This document shows, piece after piece, positions 47,869-59,583 of a stretch of 64,000 nt of DNA. Both the position numbers and the translations under genes were made by a program. Origin of the DNA: Accumulibacter sp. (GTDB lineage: Bacteria; Pseudomonadota; Gammaproteobacteria; Burkholderiales; Rhodocyclaceae); contig JACKLX010000001.1 of assembly GCA_024235695.1 (NCBI GenBank), positions 62,001 through 126,000 of the forward strand. The letters are read 5' to 3'. Positions within the stretch are counted from its first letter, which is position 1. Every line of letters starts with the position of its first letter. The notes beneath the pieces were generated by a model. That model did not search any database. It was given only the letters and a program-made list of their open reading frames with translations, and was not told where the DNA came from.

Positions 47869-48260
47869 GTGCTTGTGCATCGTGGCGATTCAGGCAATTG
47901 CAGGCGACACCGTCCGGCGCCATGGCGATCAGCGTCGCGAGCGGATCGGTCCTCGCCGGCGAAGCTTTCTGGGTCAACGAGATACGCGCTGATCCCGGAA
48001 CCTTGCCTGGCGATAGTTCAGCAGCCCGGTCGACCGCCTGCGGCAGCACTGTGCGACGCAATCCAGCTCGATCGTTTTCGCATCGCGATCGGCCACCACC
48101 AGCCGCTCACCATGGCCGTATGCGGGACAATCAAATGGCTGCCATGGCTCAGAACCTTGTCGTTGGCTTCATTGGCCCGTGGCGACGCACTGCGGGTTGA
48201 TTGTTCCTTGGTCATTAGACGGCGGACCGTTTCAAGTTACGAACTATTGGCAGACATGCG
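47869..48260. other. Intergenic region before katG without a recognised gene
   Basis: About 390 nt. Open frames run on both strands, but none has a domain I recognise. A minus-strand frame contains the readable segment HLIVPHTAMVSG, so this could be a gene remnant. The last part approaches the OxyR-type site of katG. Confidence 0.4.
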
Positions 48261-48297
48261 ATAGCTATTACCTATAGCCGTCATTGTCACAATCAAC
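48261..48297. promoter_or_regulatory. OxyR-type binding site upstream of katG
   Basis: Four tetrads are spaced exactly 7 nt apart: ATAG, CTAT, ATTG and CAAC. The first half, ATAGCTATTACCTAT, matches the OxyR half-site ATAGntnnnanCTAT completely; the second half matches only partly. It ends directly beside the proposed -35 element, the position for OxyR activation by polymerase contact. Confidence 0.8.
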
Positions 48298-48326
48298 TTT
48301 ATCTTGTAACCATCGCGCCATAGTAT
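48298..48326 (+). promoter_or_regulatory. Probable katG promoter
   Basis: TAGTAT at 48321-48326 as -10 and TTTATC at 48298-48303 as a poor -35, 17 nt apart. A weak -35 abutting an OxyR site is typical of an activated promoter. Confidence 0.55.
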
Positions 48327-48361
48327 GGACTCATGTCATCGCGGATGACCCAAGCCGATAG

Positions 48362-50545
<2,184 letters not shown>

Positions 50546-50555
50546 CGTAGGTAAT

Positions 50556-50602
50556 GAGTTCTGGAAGTCCAGTCAATAACATGCATCTGGCTTCCAGAAC
50601 TC
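50556..50602 (+). terminator. Hairpin downstream of katG
   Basis: GAGTTCTGGAAG (50556-50567) pairs perfectly with CTTCCAGAACTC (50591-50602); CCAG/CTGG extends the stem after a single bulged T. It starts 11 nt past the katG stop. No U-tract follows. Confidence 0.6.
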
Positions 50603-50975
50603 CAGGCGGCTGGCTACAAGTGAGTTAGGCAACGACTGCTTGACTCACCAAGCCGACCGTCACAGATCCGCCACCCGAACGTGGCCAATGGGCCGCAAGA
50701 AGACTGTCTGATGCCAGTTGTCATGAGGCAGAACTCGGCCAATTGCAGCCGGCCGTCTATCCGCCTGAGCAACCATCTGAACGGCCGCTTGGCTCTGCAA
50801 CCTGCCGGAAAGCCTACGCCAGCAACTCAGCCGAAGCTGCCTAATGATGCCCGATTTGATATAGTCTGCCATCGGCATAATGCCGCCCTTCAGAGCTCCC
50901 TTCCAATTTGCATAATGGCAGGATGTTTCAAATTCTCACACTGTCCCAATAAGAAAACAGATGCAAAAGGGCTTA
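50603..50975. other. Intergenic region between katG and the restriction-modification island
   Basis: About 370 nt. I see no protein with a recognisable domain. The part 50850-50960 is less GC-rich and must hold the hsdM promoter; CATAAT-like elements occur at about 50876 and 50919 but no -35 is convincing. An AAAAGGG at 50964 precedes the hsdM start codons. Confidence 0.45.
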
Positions 50976-50981
50976 ATGCTG

Positions 50982-52534
50982 ATGGCAAGCAATAACGGTA
51001 GAGACAAATCCCTCGAAACCTGGATCTGGGACGCCGCCTGCTCCATCCGAGGGGCCAAGGACGCGCCGAAATACAAGGACTACATCCTCCCCCTCATCTT
51101 CACCAAGCGCCTCTGCGACGTCTTCGACGACGAGCTGAACCGCATCGCCACTGAAGTCGGCTCGCGCAAGAAGGCCTTCCAGCTCGCCAGGGCCGACCAC
51201 AAGCTCGTCCGCTTCTACCTCCCCCTCGTGCCGGACGATCCCGAGCAGCCCGTCTGGTCCGTCATCCGCAAGCTATCCGACAAGATCGGCGAGGGCGTCA
51301 CCACCCACATGCGAGCCATCGCCCGGGAAAACCCGCTCCTGCAGGGCATCATCGACCGCGTCGACTTCAACGCCACCACACACGGCCAGCGCGACCTCGG
51401 CGACGACCGCCTCTCCAACCTCATCGAGGCCGTCAGCACCAAACGCCTCGGGCTCGGCGACGTCGAGGCCGACATCATCGGCAAGAGCTACGAATACCTC
51501 ATCCGCAAGTTCGCCGAGGGCGGCGGCCAGAGCGCCGGTGAGTTCTACACCCCGCCCGAGGTCGGCACCATCATGTCCCGCGTCCTCCAGCCCGAGCCCG
51601 GCATGGAAATCTATGACCCCTGCTGCGGGTCCGGCGGGCTGCTCGTGAAATGTGAGATCGCGATGGAGGAGAAAGCCAGGGGCAAGAATCCGGCGCCCCT
51701 CAAGCTCTACGGTCAGGAATACATCGCCGAGACCTGGGCCATGGCCAACATGAACATGATCATCCACGACATGGAGGGTCAGATCGAGATCGGCGACACC
51801 TTCAACAACCCCAAATTTCGCAGTAGGGCCGGCAAACTTCGCACCTTCGACCGCGTCGTCGCCAATCCCATGTGGAACCAGGACTGGTTCACCGAGGCCG
51901 ACTACGACAACGACGAACTCGACCGCTTCCCCGCCGGGGCCGGCTTCCCCGGCAAATCCTCCGCCGACTGGGGCTGGGTCCAGCACATGCAGGCCAGCCT
52001 CAATGACAAGCGGCCGCGCTGCCGTCGTCCTCGACACCGGCGCGCCGTCCTCGCGCGGATCGGGCAATGCCGGCACCAACAAGGAAAAGACCGTCCGCCA
52101 GTGGTTCGTCGACCACGACCTCATCGAGAGGCGTGCTCTACCTGCCCGAAAACCTCTTCTACAACACCACCGCGCCGGGCATCGTGCCCTGAACAAAGCC
52201 AAGCCAAGGCGCGCAAGGGCAAGGTCTTCTCGTCAGTGCATCCCAGGCCTTCAAAGGGCGACCCAAGAACTTCATCCCGAAGCCGGCATCCAGCGCATCG
52301 CCGACACCCTCATCGGCTGGATCGAAGCGAGGAAAACCAGCCGCATCGTCGACCACGCCGAGCTGAAGAAGAACGACTACAACATCTCCCCAGCCGCTAC
52401 ATCCACACTCAGCGATGCCGAAACCTACCGGCCCATTGCGGAAATCGTCGAGGAACTGGAGGTCATCAGTGCCGAAGCCAGAAACCGACGCGGCCCTGAG
52501 GAAGATCCTCAAACAACTGGGCGTGTCGGCATGA
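50982..52534 (+). pseudogene. hsdM: Type I restriction-modification DNA methyltransferase subunit, 3' half frameshifted
   Basis: The frame is intact to about 52000 and shows the HsdM N-terminal domain (ILPLIFTKRLCDVFDDEL), the SAM motif IYDPCCGSGGLLVKC and the catalytic motif ANPMWNQDW. Beyond that the expected sequence continues in changing frames: [43 protein letters not shown]-like, IADTLIGWIEARKTSRIVDH and ILKQLGVSA before TGA. I count at least six frame switches, several at short runs with one base too few. ATG 50982 is used; 50976 is possible. The stop overlaps rhuM (ATGA). Confidence 0.85.
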
Positions 52535-53547
52535 AAAGAAGCCAGACCACAAGGAAACTTCCTCACGCGTTCCTCCGCGGCGGAACATCACCTTCATCAC
52601 CGCTAAGGGCGAAGGCGGCGTCGAGGCGATCTACGCGGATGAAGACGTCTGGCCCAGCCAGAAAATGATGGTCGTCCTTTATGACGTGGACGTCCGGACG
52701 ATCAACTACCACCTGCAGAAGGCATTCAAGGACAGTGAGTTGAGGAAGAATCAGTTATCCGAAAATTTCGATAACCGCCGCCGACGGCAAAAACTACGAC
52801 ACTGGCCACTACAGCCTGTCTGCCATCATCGCCGTCGGCTGGGCAAGGTCAACTCCGAGCGGGCCGTCCACCGCAAATGGGCGACCACCGTGGTCACGCG
52901 AGTTCACCATCAAGGGCTTCGCGATGGACGACGAACGCCCCGCGCCGGCGGCACCGTCCTGACCAGACAGTATTTCGAGGAACAGCCCAGCGCGTCCGCG
53001 AAATCCGCCTCAGCGAGCGCAAGTTCTACCAGAAGATCACCGACATCTACGCCACCGCCATCGATTACGACCGCAGCGCCACGGCCACCCAGCGCTTCTT
53101 CGCCACCGTGCAGAACAAGCCCACTGGGCCATCCACGGCCACACCGCTGCCGAGGTCATCAGGACCGGCCGATGCCGGGAAAGAGCATATGCCTCACCAC
53201 TACGGAAAGATGCGCCTCTTACGGAAAAAATCCAGAAGTTCGATGTCAGCGTCGCCAAAACTACCTGACCGAACCGGAGATGGCGCAAATCTCCCGCCTC
53301 GTCAACGCCTACCTCGATGTCGCCGAAGACATAGGCGCAGCGGCACATCCCCACGACCATGCAGGACTGGGGAAACACGGCTCAACTGGTTTATCGAAGC
53401 CACCGACCGGGAAATCCTCCAGACGCCGGCAGTCAACCGCCGAACGCCAAAGCCCACGCCGAATCCGAGTTCGAGAAATACCGCATCGTCCAGGATCGCA
53501 TGTTTGTTCCGGATTTCGATGCCCAGGTGCTGGGATGGGCAACGTAA
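52531..53547 (+). pseudogene. RhuM family protein, multiply frameshifted
   Basis: Translated piecewise, it follows the virulence RhuM family that often accompanies type I restriction loci: AKGEGGVEAIYADEDVW, VLYDVDVRTINYHLQKAF, ITAADGKNYDTGHYSL, IKGFAMDDER, IRLSERKFYQKITDIYATAI, TQRFFATVQNK, KNYLTEPEMAQISRLVNAYL and KAHAESEFEKYRIVQDRMFV. At least eight frame changes separate these blocks. Starts ATG 52531 inside the hsdM stop; the end is set at the TAA after VLGWAT. RhuM function is not established. Confidence 0.75.
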
Positions 53548-53577
53548 GGAGGCGCGGAATGACTGGAAGATTTTTTC

Positions 53578-53650
53578 AACCGCAGATTTCGCAGATGACC
53601 GCAGATGTTCTGAATGGCTTTATCTGCGCCAATCTGCGCAATCTGCGGTT
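53578..53650. repeat. GCAGAT-type imperfect inverted repeat
   Basis: AACCGCAGAT at 53578 pairs with ATCTGCGGTT at 53641, and each arm holds further copies of GCAGAT/ATCTGC. The whole folds as a long hairpin between rhuM and hsdS. Elements with this ATCTGCG pattern occur between genes in many bacteria; it may be a mobile or regulatory repeat. Confidence 0.7.
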
Positions 53651-53687
53651 AAACATGGCCTGAAGGAGATTCTGAGAAGATCGGGGT

Positions 53688-54928
53688 ATGAGCGAGTGGC
53701 AGAAAATCACTGTTGGCGCAGGTCGCCTTGATTCCTCATAGCGGTGGAACGCCATCGACATCGCGGGCTGATTGGGAAGGCGAGATCCTTGGATCACGAG
53801 TAAATGTCGGCGACAACTTGAGCTCACAACCGGAGAGAAATTCGTCTCCGAAGAAGCGCGGTCAAGAGACTGCACCAAGATTGTCCTAAAAAGACAGCAT
53901 CATCTTCGCAACGCGGGTTGGCGTCGGCAAAAGTCGGTATCAACCGGATTGACTCGCTATCAACCAAGACCTCGCAGGCGTCCTGATCGACAACGAGCGC
54001 TACGACATCAAGTTTCTCGCATACCAATTGGGGGATCGACCGGATTCAGCAATACGTCGCGGATGAACAACAGCGCGGTGCGACGATCAAAGGAATCACG
54101 CGAGACTGGTCTCGAACAGACTCGGCTCAACCTCCCCCGACCCCCGAGCAGGAAAGATCGCGCACATCCTTTCGACGGTGCAGCGGGCGATGGAAGCGCA
54201 GGAGGATCATTCAGTCCACCACTGAGCTGAAAGGCCCTCATGCATGCTTCTTCACCGAAGGCCTCCGCAACGGAACCCCAAAAACAAACCGGAATCGGCC
54301 CCTGTCCCTGAAAGCTGGGCGTGTGGAGATAGTGACTGGCAAATGCATTACTGGCTCCATACCGAAAACTTAGTATTGACTCGTTCTACGACCCACCCAT
54401 TGAAGAAGACTTCATAGCCCTGCCGACCTCGGAGCATCGTCGCTATTGCCGATGATTCGGAGAAAAAGATTCCCGAGGGTAAGGGCCACCATCCGGCTAA
54501 TTCCAAGAACGCAGTAATGTGCGTCTGTATCGGATCAAGCATTGGCAAGGTGGGCATGAGCTACCGAGGAATGCTGGCAACGAATCAACAAATCAATTCG
54601 ATCATTTGCAAGAAAGACAGAGATCCTGGAGTCGCCCTGCTACCTCCTGAGCTACCACATGGGAATACTGGAAGAGCTTTTGCGACATTTGGCCTCAATA
54701 CCAATCCTAAGCAAAGCGCGTTTCACATCAATCGTCGTCGCACCCATCGTCGATTGAAGAACAGCAAGCCATAGCCAAGCCGCTTGTTGCGCTCGCTGAA
54801 TCAAAAATCGAAATTGCCGAGAAGAAGGTCGCACATATTTCAAGGCCTTTTCGCACCTCCTACACGAACTGATGATCGCGAAGAAGTGCGTGAATCGCCC
54901 AGGCCTCAATACTGGATCAAAGCCATGA
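53688..54928 (+). pseudogene. hsdS: Type I restriction specificity subunit, multiply frameshifted
   Basis: About 410 codons once joined. The start reads MSEWQKITVG. Then, in changing frames, come IPHSGGTPSTSRADYWEGEI, NVGDNLSSQ, GEKFVSEEA, IFATRVGVGKVGIN, AGVLIDNERYDIKFLAY, GATIKGITRDW, a central PPTPEQERIAHILSTVQRAM-like helix, a second recognition domain (GSSIGKVGMSYRGMLATNQQ) and a C-terminal helix ending LLHELMIAKKCVNR. This is the two-TRD design of HsdS. More than ten frame breaks occur. The stop overlaps the trlF start by 4 nt. Confidence 0.8.
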
Positions 54929-57743
54929 GCAGACGCGGTGCAGAATTCTCGAAAGACCGATATTCAAGTCCACTCGCCCCGAGATGGGTTGATGGGGCAA
55001 GCACCAGAGGATGTATCGGCTGGTGACGCCACGGTTGAGGATCGGAAAACTGGTGAGAGAAAAATATTGCAAAGAGTTCATCGAAAAATGCATCGAGAAA
55101 GGATTGTCAGCAGTTTCGATAACAGATCACCACGAGGGCGTTTATGTCTATGAGGCGTTGCGAGTTCTGGAAAAATGCGGGAGACAGATCCAAAGCCCTT
55201 GATTTCTGGCTCTTCCCTCGCATGGAGCTGACTTCGCATATTCTGCCAAGCATTGATCATATTCGATGGAAATCTGCCCGAAAGTCTTTCGAGAAAACTC
55301 GATCTAAGCTAGGCCTACTAACCAACGTTCGACCTGAAGAGAAACAGGAATCCAAGTCGAATTACTATATTCCACAACATAGAAGAGTTAACAGGGTCTA
55401 TTGATAGCGATGATGAACTGCGAGGCCGGATTTATCATCCTGCCTCATAAAACCGTCCGGATGGACACAAAAACGGTCTTGAGGAAAGGTTTTCAAAAAA
55501 CGCTTCAAAGACATGCCGATGTCGGGGGGCTACATGGACAAGACCCGTCCGGATGACCTTTGATATAGGTAATCGTAGAATCTTGGACGCAGAGACCGCA
55601 TGGGCCCGGAAAAGCGGGTGTTGTGTCATGCTCGGATGCTCGCTACGCTGATTTTCGATTGATCGGCGATGGCTTACTTCTGGACTGCGATGGCATCACC
55701 CACGGCTGAATCCTTCGCCAGGCGATGCTGGCACCAGATTCGCGGATCTGACATTCTGAGCCTACATTTCTACCTGAGGCTGTCAAGTAATGTTTCGGTC
55801 AAAGGATCAAAGTATCTCGCTGACGGAACCTACGCGTTCAATCAGCAATGAACTCGATCATCGGAGGTCGGGCTGGCAAATCCACCCTTTCTGAGTATGT
55901 CCTGAGCATGTCCGTTTCGCGCTGGGCTGTTCGGCACTGATGACACTGGGGACTCGCAAACGACCGCGACACAGCGGCTCAAAGAAATCTCGAAGGAACG
56001 CTTTTCTGACGCCGGGACGATGGCGAAATTTCATTGAATGTTTTGCTGAAATGGCGCTTCGATCACACTTACGCGCTCGGTAGCGAAGGCAAGATGTCAC
56101 TTCTGTCGAAACCGATGGTACGGTAAACCTTAGTTCCGTTTCTCGACGTGCGAAGCTCATTCCCACTCAGCAGTATCGGCAGGGGGAACTGTCTGATCTT
56201 GCGAGAGGTGATGCCGAAGGTCGGCTCCTGCATCTCGTGACTGCTGCCCCTGCATCACACCAGTTGAGTGAGATTTCGAGTCCAACCAGCGTAATGCACA
56301 GTCTTCAGCCGAGGCCCTGTCGAAGGCAGTGAGACTCTCGGCAGCAATAAACATGCACAAGTTCATGCAAGACGCAGCAGAAGCTACTGGTTCTCAAATT
56401 GAGAAATCGGTACAGCCATCTTCCGACGGTCAGGGCACTACCCCAGATCACAGATCATGAGAAGTCTGGTCCGCCAAGAGGTAATTTCAGCGTCTCGCAG
56501 AGTCCTGAGCGCAACTCGGAAAAATTGATAGCGCTCTCTATCCGAACTCGATTTCAGAATCCAACAATGCCGACTGGTCAGCCGATCTTTCCCGGAGAAG
56601 GTAGCTTTAGAGAGGCATTTGAATCAATAAATCTGCGACCTTGGCCTGACGGCACGCTACACGCAATCACCCCGACTACCACGTCATGGTTCAAGTCCGA
56701 ATTAATAAAATCGCTTTGGCTGACGGAATGGCTCCCCAACAGCGCAGCCCATGAAAAGGAATACACAGAGCAGAAAAACTCCCTCGCAGGGCAAACAATC
56801 GATTCTGGAAAGCATTGAACGTCTACGTCGACAGCAAGGCGATGTTTTGTAAGCAATTGGAAGTTGCAGGTGTGGAGGTAACTGAATTACGCAATGCTGA
56901 CCCGAGTTGACCGTCAACAGGAACAGAGAACTGCCTCTAGAAGCGCAACTATCGGCGGTTGTTGAAACCAGATAGCAACAATCGAAGCGGCATCTTCAGA
57001 GTTGGCGTACGGACGTTTGGCAGAAGATCCAACTTCACATGCAGAGATCGAGGCGGCGTCAGCAGGCATTTGACTTGCCGCACTCCGGGGTTCCTGCATT
57101 GGAAAGAACTTGAAAAGGTTCAGGATGAGCAGAGAAATCAGCGAAGCGGGAAGGAGATTCAGATGAGTCTTTCAATTGCTAAAGTGGAAGCGAAGGTGCT
57201 CCTTGAGAAAAGGCGATGCCTTCTAACCCTGATTTTGAGTGAAGCTCTGGTCCAGAGTTTATAGAGCGCTTTTCTGAAGGAGGCAATTTCCACCTCGAAT
57301 GAGTATCGGTTTCATTGGTGGGCAATCCTTCGCCTTCGCGTCGAGGTCTTTCGATATTCGTGGAAGGGGAATCCTTTATTGAATTCAGGAAGGCTTTCAG
57401 GGTGAGCAAGCAGCAGCGACACTTGAATACATCTCTATGAATCAGACCTGCTGGCTCCACTCATCATCGATCAGCCAGAGGAGGATCTCGATAACAAGAT
57501 CATCATAATGAGATCATTGGCTAAACGATTCGAACTGCGAAAGACAGAAGGCAACTTATCCTCGCGACACATAATGCGAATATCGCAGTCAATGGTGACT
57601 CGGAAAACGTGATTGAAATGGTGTTGGGCCGGCAGGTCGCAGGCGGAGCCATTGATGAGGAATCGGTCTGCAACGCAATCACCAATACGATGGAAGGCGG
57701 TAAAGACGCATTCGAGCTACGGCGCAGGAAATACAACTTTTAG
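54925..57743 (+). pseudogene. TrlF-family AAA-like ATPase (PHP + ABC ATPase), shattered frame
   Basis: About 940 codons if joined. Recognisable blocks: a PHP-like start (DIQVHSPRDGL, FIEKCIEKGLSAVSITDHHE), a Walker A region (NSIIGGRAGKST, likely GGRGAGKST), CSQ-like helical coiled coil, and the ABC C terminus with LIIDQPEEDLDNKII, LILATHNANIAVNGDSE and AGGAIDEESVCNAITNTMEG ending in RRRKYNF. Frames change every 50-150 nt, mostly by one base. GC is clearly lower than around it. TrlF proteins commonly sit in type I restriction loci; their role is unproven. It is followed by hsdR after 9 nt. Confidence 0.75.
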
Positions 57744-57752
57744 AATTCAACT

Positions 57753-58013
57753 ATGCCCACCCCCGGAGAACACAAAACCGTCCAAGCCCGAATCCTCGGC
57801 TATGCCGAGGCCATCGGTTGGACGATTGTGTCCCGCGAGGAAGCTGAGCGGCGGCGCGGGTTTGATCCGGACGTACCGCCCACCGACCGCGCCAGGCACC
57901 GTTCGCTCTTCTTCGACGATCTGCTCGACGCCAAGCTGCGCGAATTCAACCCGCGCTACCTTGATGCCGAGGGCGCGTTGCTCGGGCAGTTCCGCCATCT
58001 CCACACCGACATC
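57753..58013. repeat. Diverged direct repeat of the hsdR 5' end (partner at 59584-59840)
   Basis: The two segments, 261 and 257 nt, align along their whole length at roughly 85-90 percent identity by eye. The second copy lacks four bases net. They flank the fic gene in the same orientation. Confidence 0.9.
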
Positions 58014-58163
58014 GACCTTCAGCCTCGTCTTCGCGGCTGCTTGAGTCGTGCACCGCAGCGTGGGCGAATTGGCGACGAAAAGCTCGGTTATGCGACGCCA
58101 AAAGGGGTTTCGCGTCAATCAGATTGTTTTTTTGTCGCATATGACATTTTTAGCGACATATAA
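57753..58163 (+). pseudogene. 5' fragment of a type I restriction subunit (first hsdR copy)
   Basis: Residues 1-87 match the HsdR N terminus in one uninterrupted frame: TVQARILGYAEAIGWTIVSR, REEAERRRGFDPD, SLFFDDLLDAKLREFNPRYL, GALLGQFRHLHTDI. After 58013 similarity stops and a 49-residue unrelated tail runs to a stop. It begins 9 nt after trlF, the place of a normal hsdR. The rest of this copy is missing and replaced by the fic gene and a second hsdR. Confidence 0.85.
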
Positions 58164-58164
58164 T
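58088..58164 (+). promoter_or_regulatory. Probable fic promoter with repeated GCGAC motifs
   Basis: A perfect TATAAT at 58159-58164 ends 7 nt before the fic ATG (58172), so the mRNA would have almost no leader. Around it are TATGCGACG (58088), TGTCGCATAT (58133, inverted) and TAGCGACATA (58151): three copies of a (T)GCGAC motif, two forming an inverted repeat over the -35 to -10 region. This could be an autoregulatory operator. Confidence 0.5.
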
Positions 58165-58171
58165 CGGGCGC

Positions 58172-59569
58172 ATGCCGAAGCGTATCCCCGAACCGGAGCT
58201 TGACGCCATCCTGGCGGTCGTGGCGGCCCATCCACAGGGCGTGCAGGTCAGCGCTGTCCGCGAGGGACTGCCATACGCGCTGCCGCCGCGGATGCTGCAG
58301 CGTCGCCTCGCCCTGCTGGTCGAACAGAAGCGGCTGGTCGCCGAAGGGCGGGGCAAGGGTCGTCGTTATCGCGCACCCGCCGTCATCACCCGTTCAGGAA
58401 ATTTGATAGCGGGCAACGCGGCGGTCGAAGCGCGGGCAGAGGTATACGTTCCTGTCTCTGCCGCAGCGCAAGACATCAGACAAGCCGTTCGCGCGCCGAT
58501 CCAGAAGCGGCGGCCGGTCGGCTACCAGCGCGCGTTTCTGGATGACTACCGACCCAACGTCACTTATTACCTGCCGGCGGAAACGCGCCAGCGCCTGCTC
58601 GACATGGGTCGCCCTGCGGATGGCGGGCGCCCGGCGGGAACCTATGCCCGCACCATCTACAGCCGCCTGCTGATCGAACTCTCCTGGAACTCCAGTCGTC
58701 TGGAAGGCAATACCTATTCATTGCTGGAGACCGAGCGTTTGCTCGAACTCGGCGAGGCCGCCGAGGGCAAGGACGCGCTGGAAGCGCAGATGATTCTGAA
58801 CCACAAGGCCGCGATCGAGATGCTCGTCGATCAGGCGGACGAAATCGGCTTCAACCGTTACACCATCTTGAATCTCCACGCCCTGCTGTCGGACAACCTG
58901 CTCGTCGACCCGCAGGCAGGCGGTCGGCTGCGGCGCATCCCGGTGGCTATCGACGGCACGGTCTACCATCCGCTGGAGGTGCCACAGCTCATCGTCGAGT
59001 GCTTCGAGGCAATCCTCGATACCGCGGCCGCAATTAACGATCCCTTCGAGCAGGCCTTCTTTGTGCTCGTGCACCTTGCGTACCTGCAGTGTTTCGAGGA
59101 TGTGAACAAGCGCGTATCCCGGCTTGCGGCGAACATCCCGTTGATCCGCGGAAACCTCTGCCCCCTGTCTTTCGTGGATGTCCCGGAGCGTGCCTATATT
59201 GATGGCGTGCTGGGTATCTATGAGCTGAATCGCGTCGAGCTCCTGCGCGACGTGTTCGTCTGGGCGTACGAGCGCTCCAGCGCGCGCTACTCGGCAGTGC
59301 GCCAGTCGCTGGGTCAGCCGGACCCGTTCCGTATGCGTTACCGACCGCTGATCGCCGAGCTGGTCGCGATGGTGGTTCGGGAGGGTATGGACAAGAGAGC
59401 CGCGACCGCATTGGTGCGCCAACGTGCGGCGGAGCAGGTACCGCCCGAGGATCAGGCGCGATTTGTCGAGGTCGTGGAGACGGAGATCATGAGCCTCCAT
59501 GAGGGCAACATCGCGCGCTACCGCCTGCGGCCGGCTGAATACCATACCTGGCGGCAAGGCTGGCGTTGA
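58172..59569 (+). CDS. Fic-family protein with N-terminal winged helix and variant Fic motif
   Basis: This 465-residue protein begins with a winged-helix-like segment (residues 1-65), then a Fic domain. The class II inhibitory motif SSRLEGN lies at 174-180. The Fic motif is at about 306-317: QCFEDVNKRVSR instead of HPFxxGNGRxxR. The catalytic His is replaced by Gln, while the Asp/Asn/Arg framework remains. NLCPLSFVDVPERAYIDGVL follows. A related motif occurs in a common Fic subfamily. AMPylation is therefore uncertain. The gene is intact and lies between two hsdR 5' ends. Confidence 0.9.
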   Translation: MPKRIPEPELDAILAVVAAHPQGVQVSAVREGLPYALPPRMLQRRLALLVEQKRLVAEGRGKGRRYRAPAVITRSGNLIAGNAAVEARAEVYVPVSAAAQDIRQAVRAPIQKRRPVGYQRAFLDDYRPNVTYYLPAETRQRLLDMGRPADGGRPAGTYARTIYSRLLIELSWNSSRLEGNTYSLLETERLLELGEAAEGKDALEAQMILNHKAAIEMLVDQADEIGFNRYTILNLHALLSDNLLVDPQAGGRLRRIPVAIDGTVYHPLEVPQLIVECFEAILDTAAAINDPFEQAFFVLVHLAYLQCFEDVNKRVSRLAANIPLIRGNLCPLSFVDVPERAYIDGVLGIYELNRVELLRDVFVWAYERSSARYSAVRQSLGQPDPFRMRYRPLIAELVAMVVREGMDKRAATALVRQRAAEQVPPEDQARFVEVVETEIMSLHEGNIARYRLRPAEYHTWRQGWR

Positions 59570-59583
59570 CGGGGATCAAGAGC

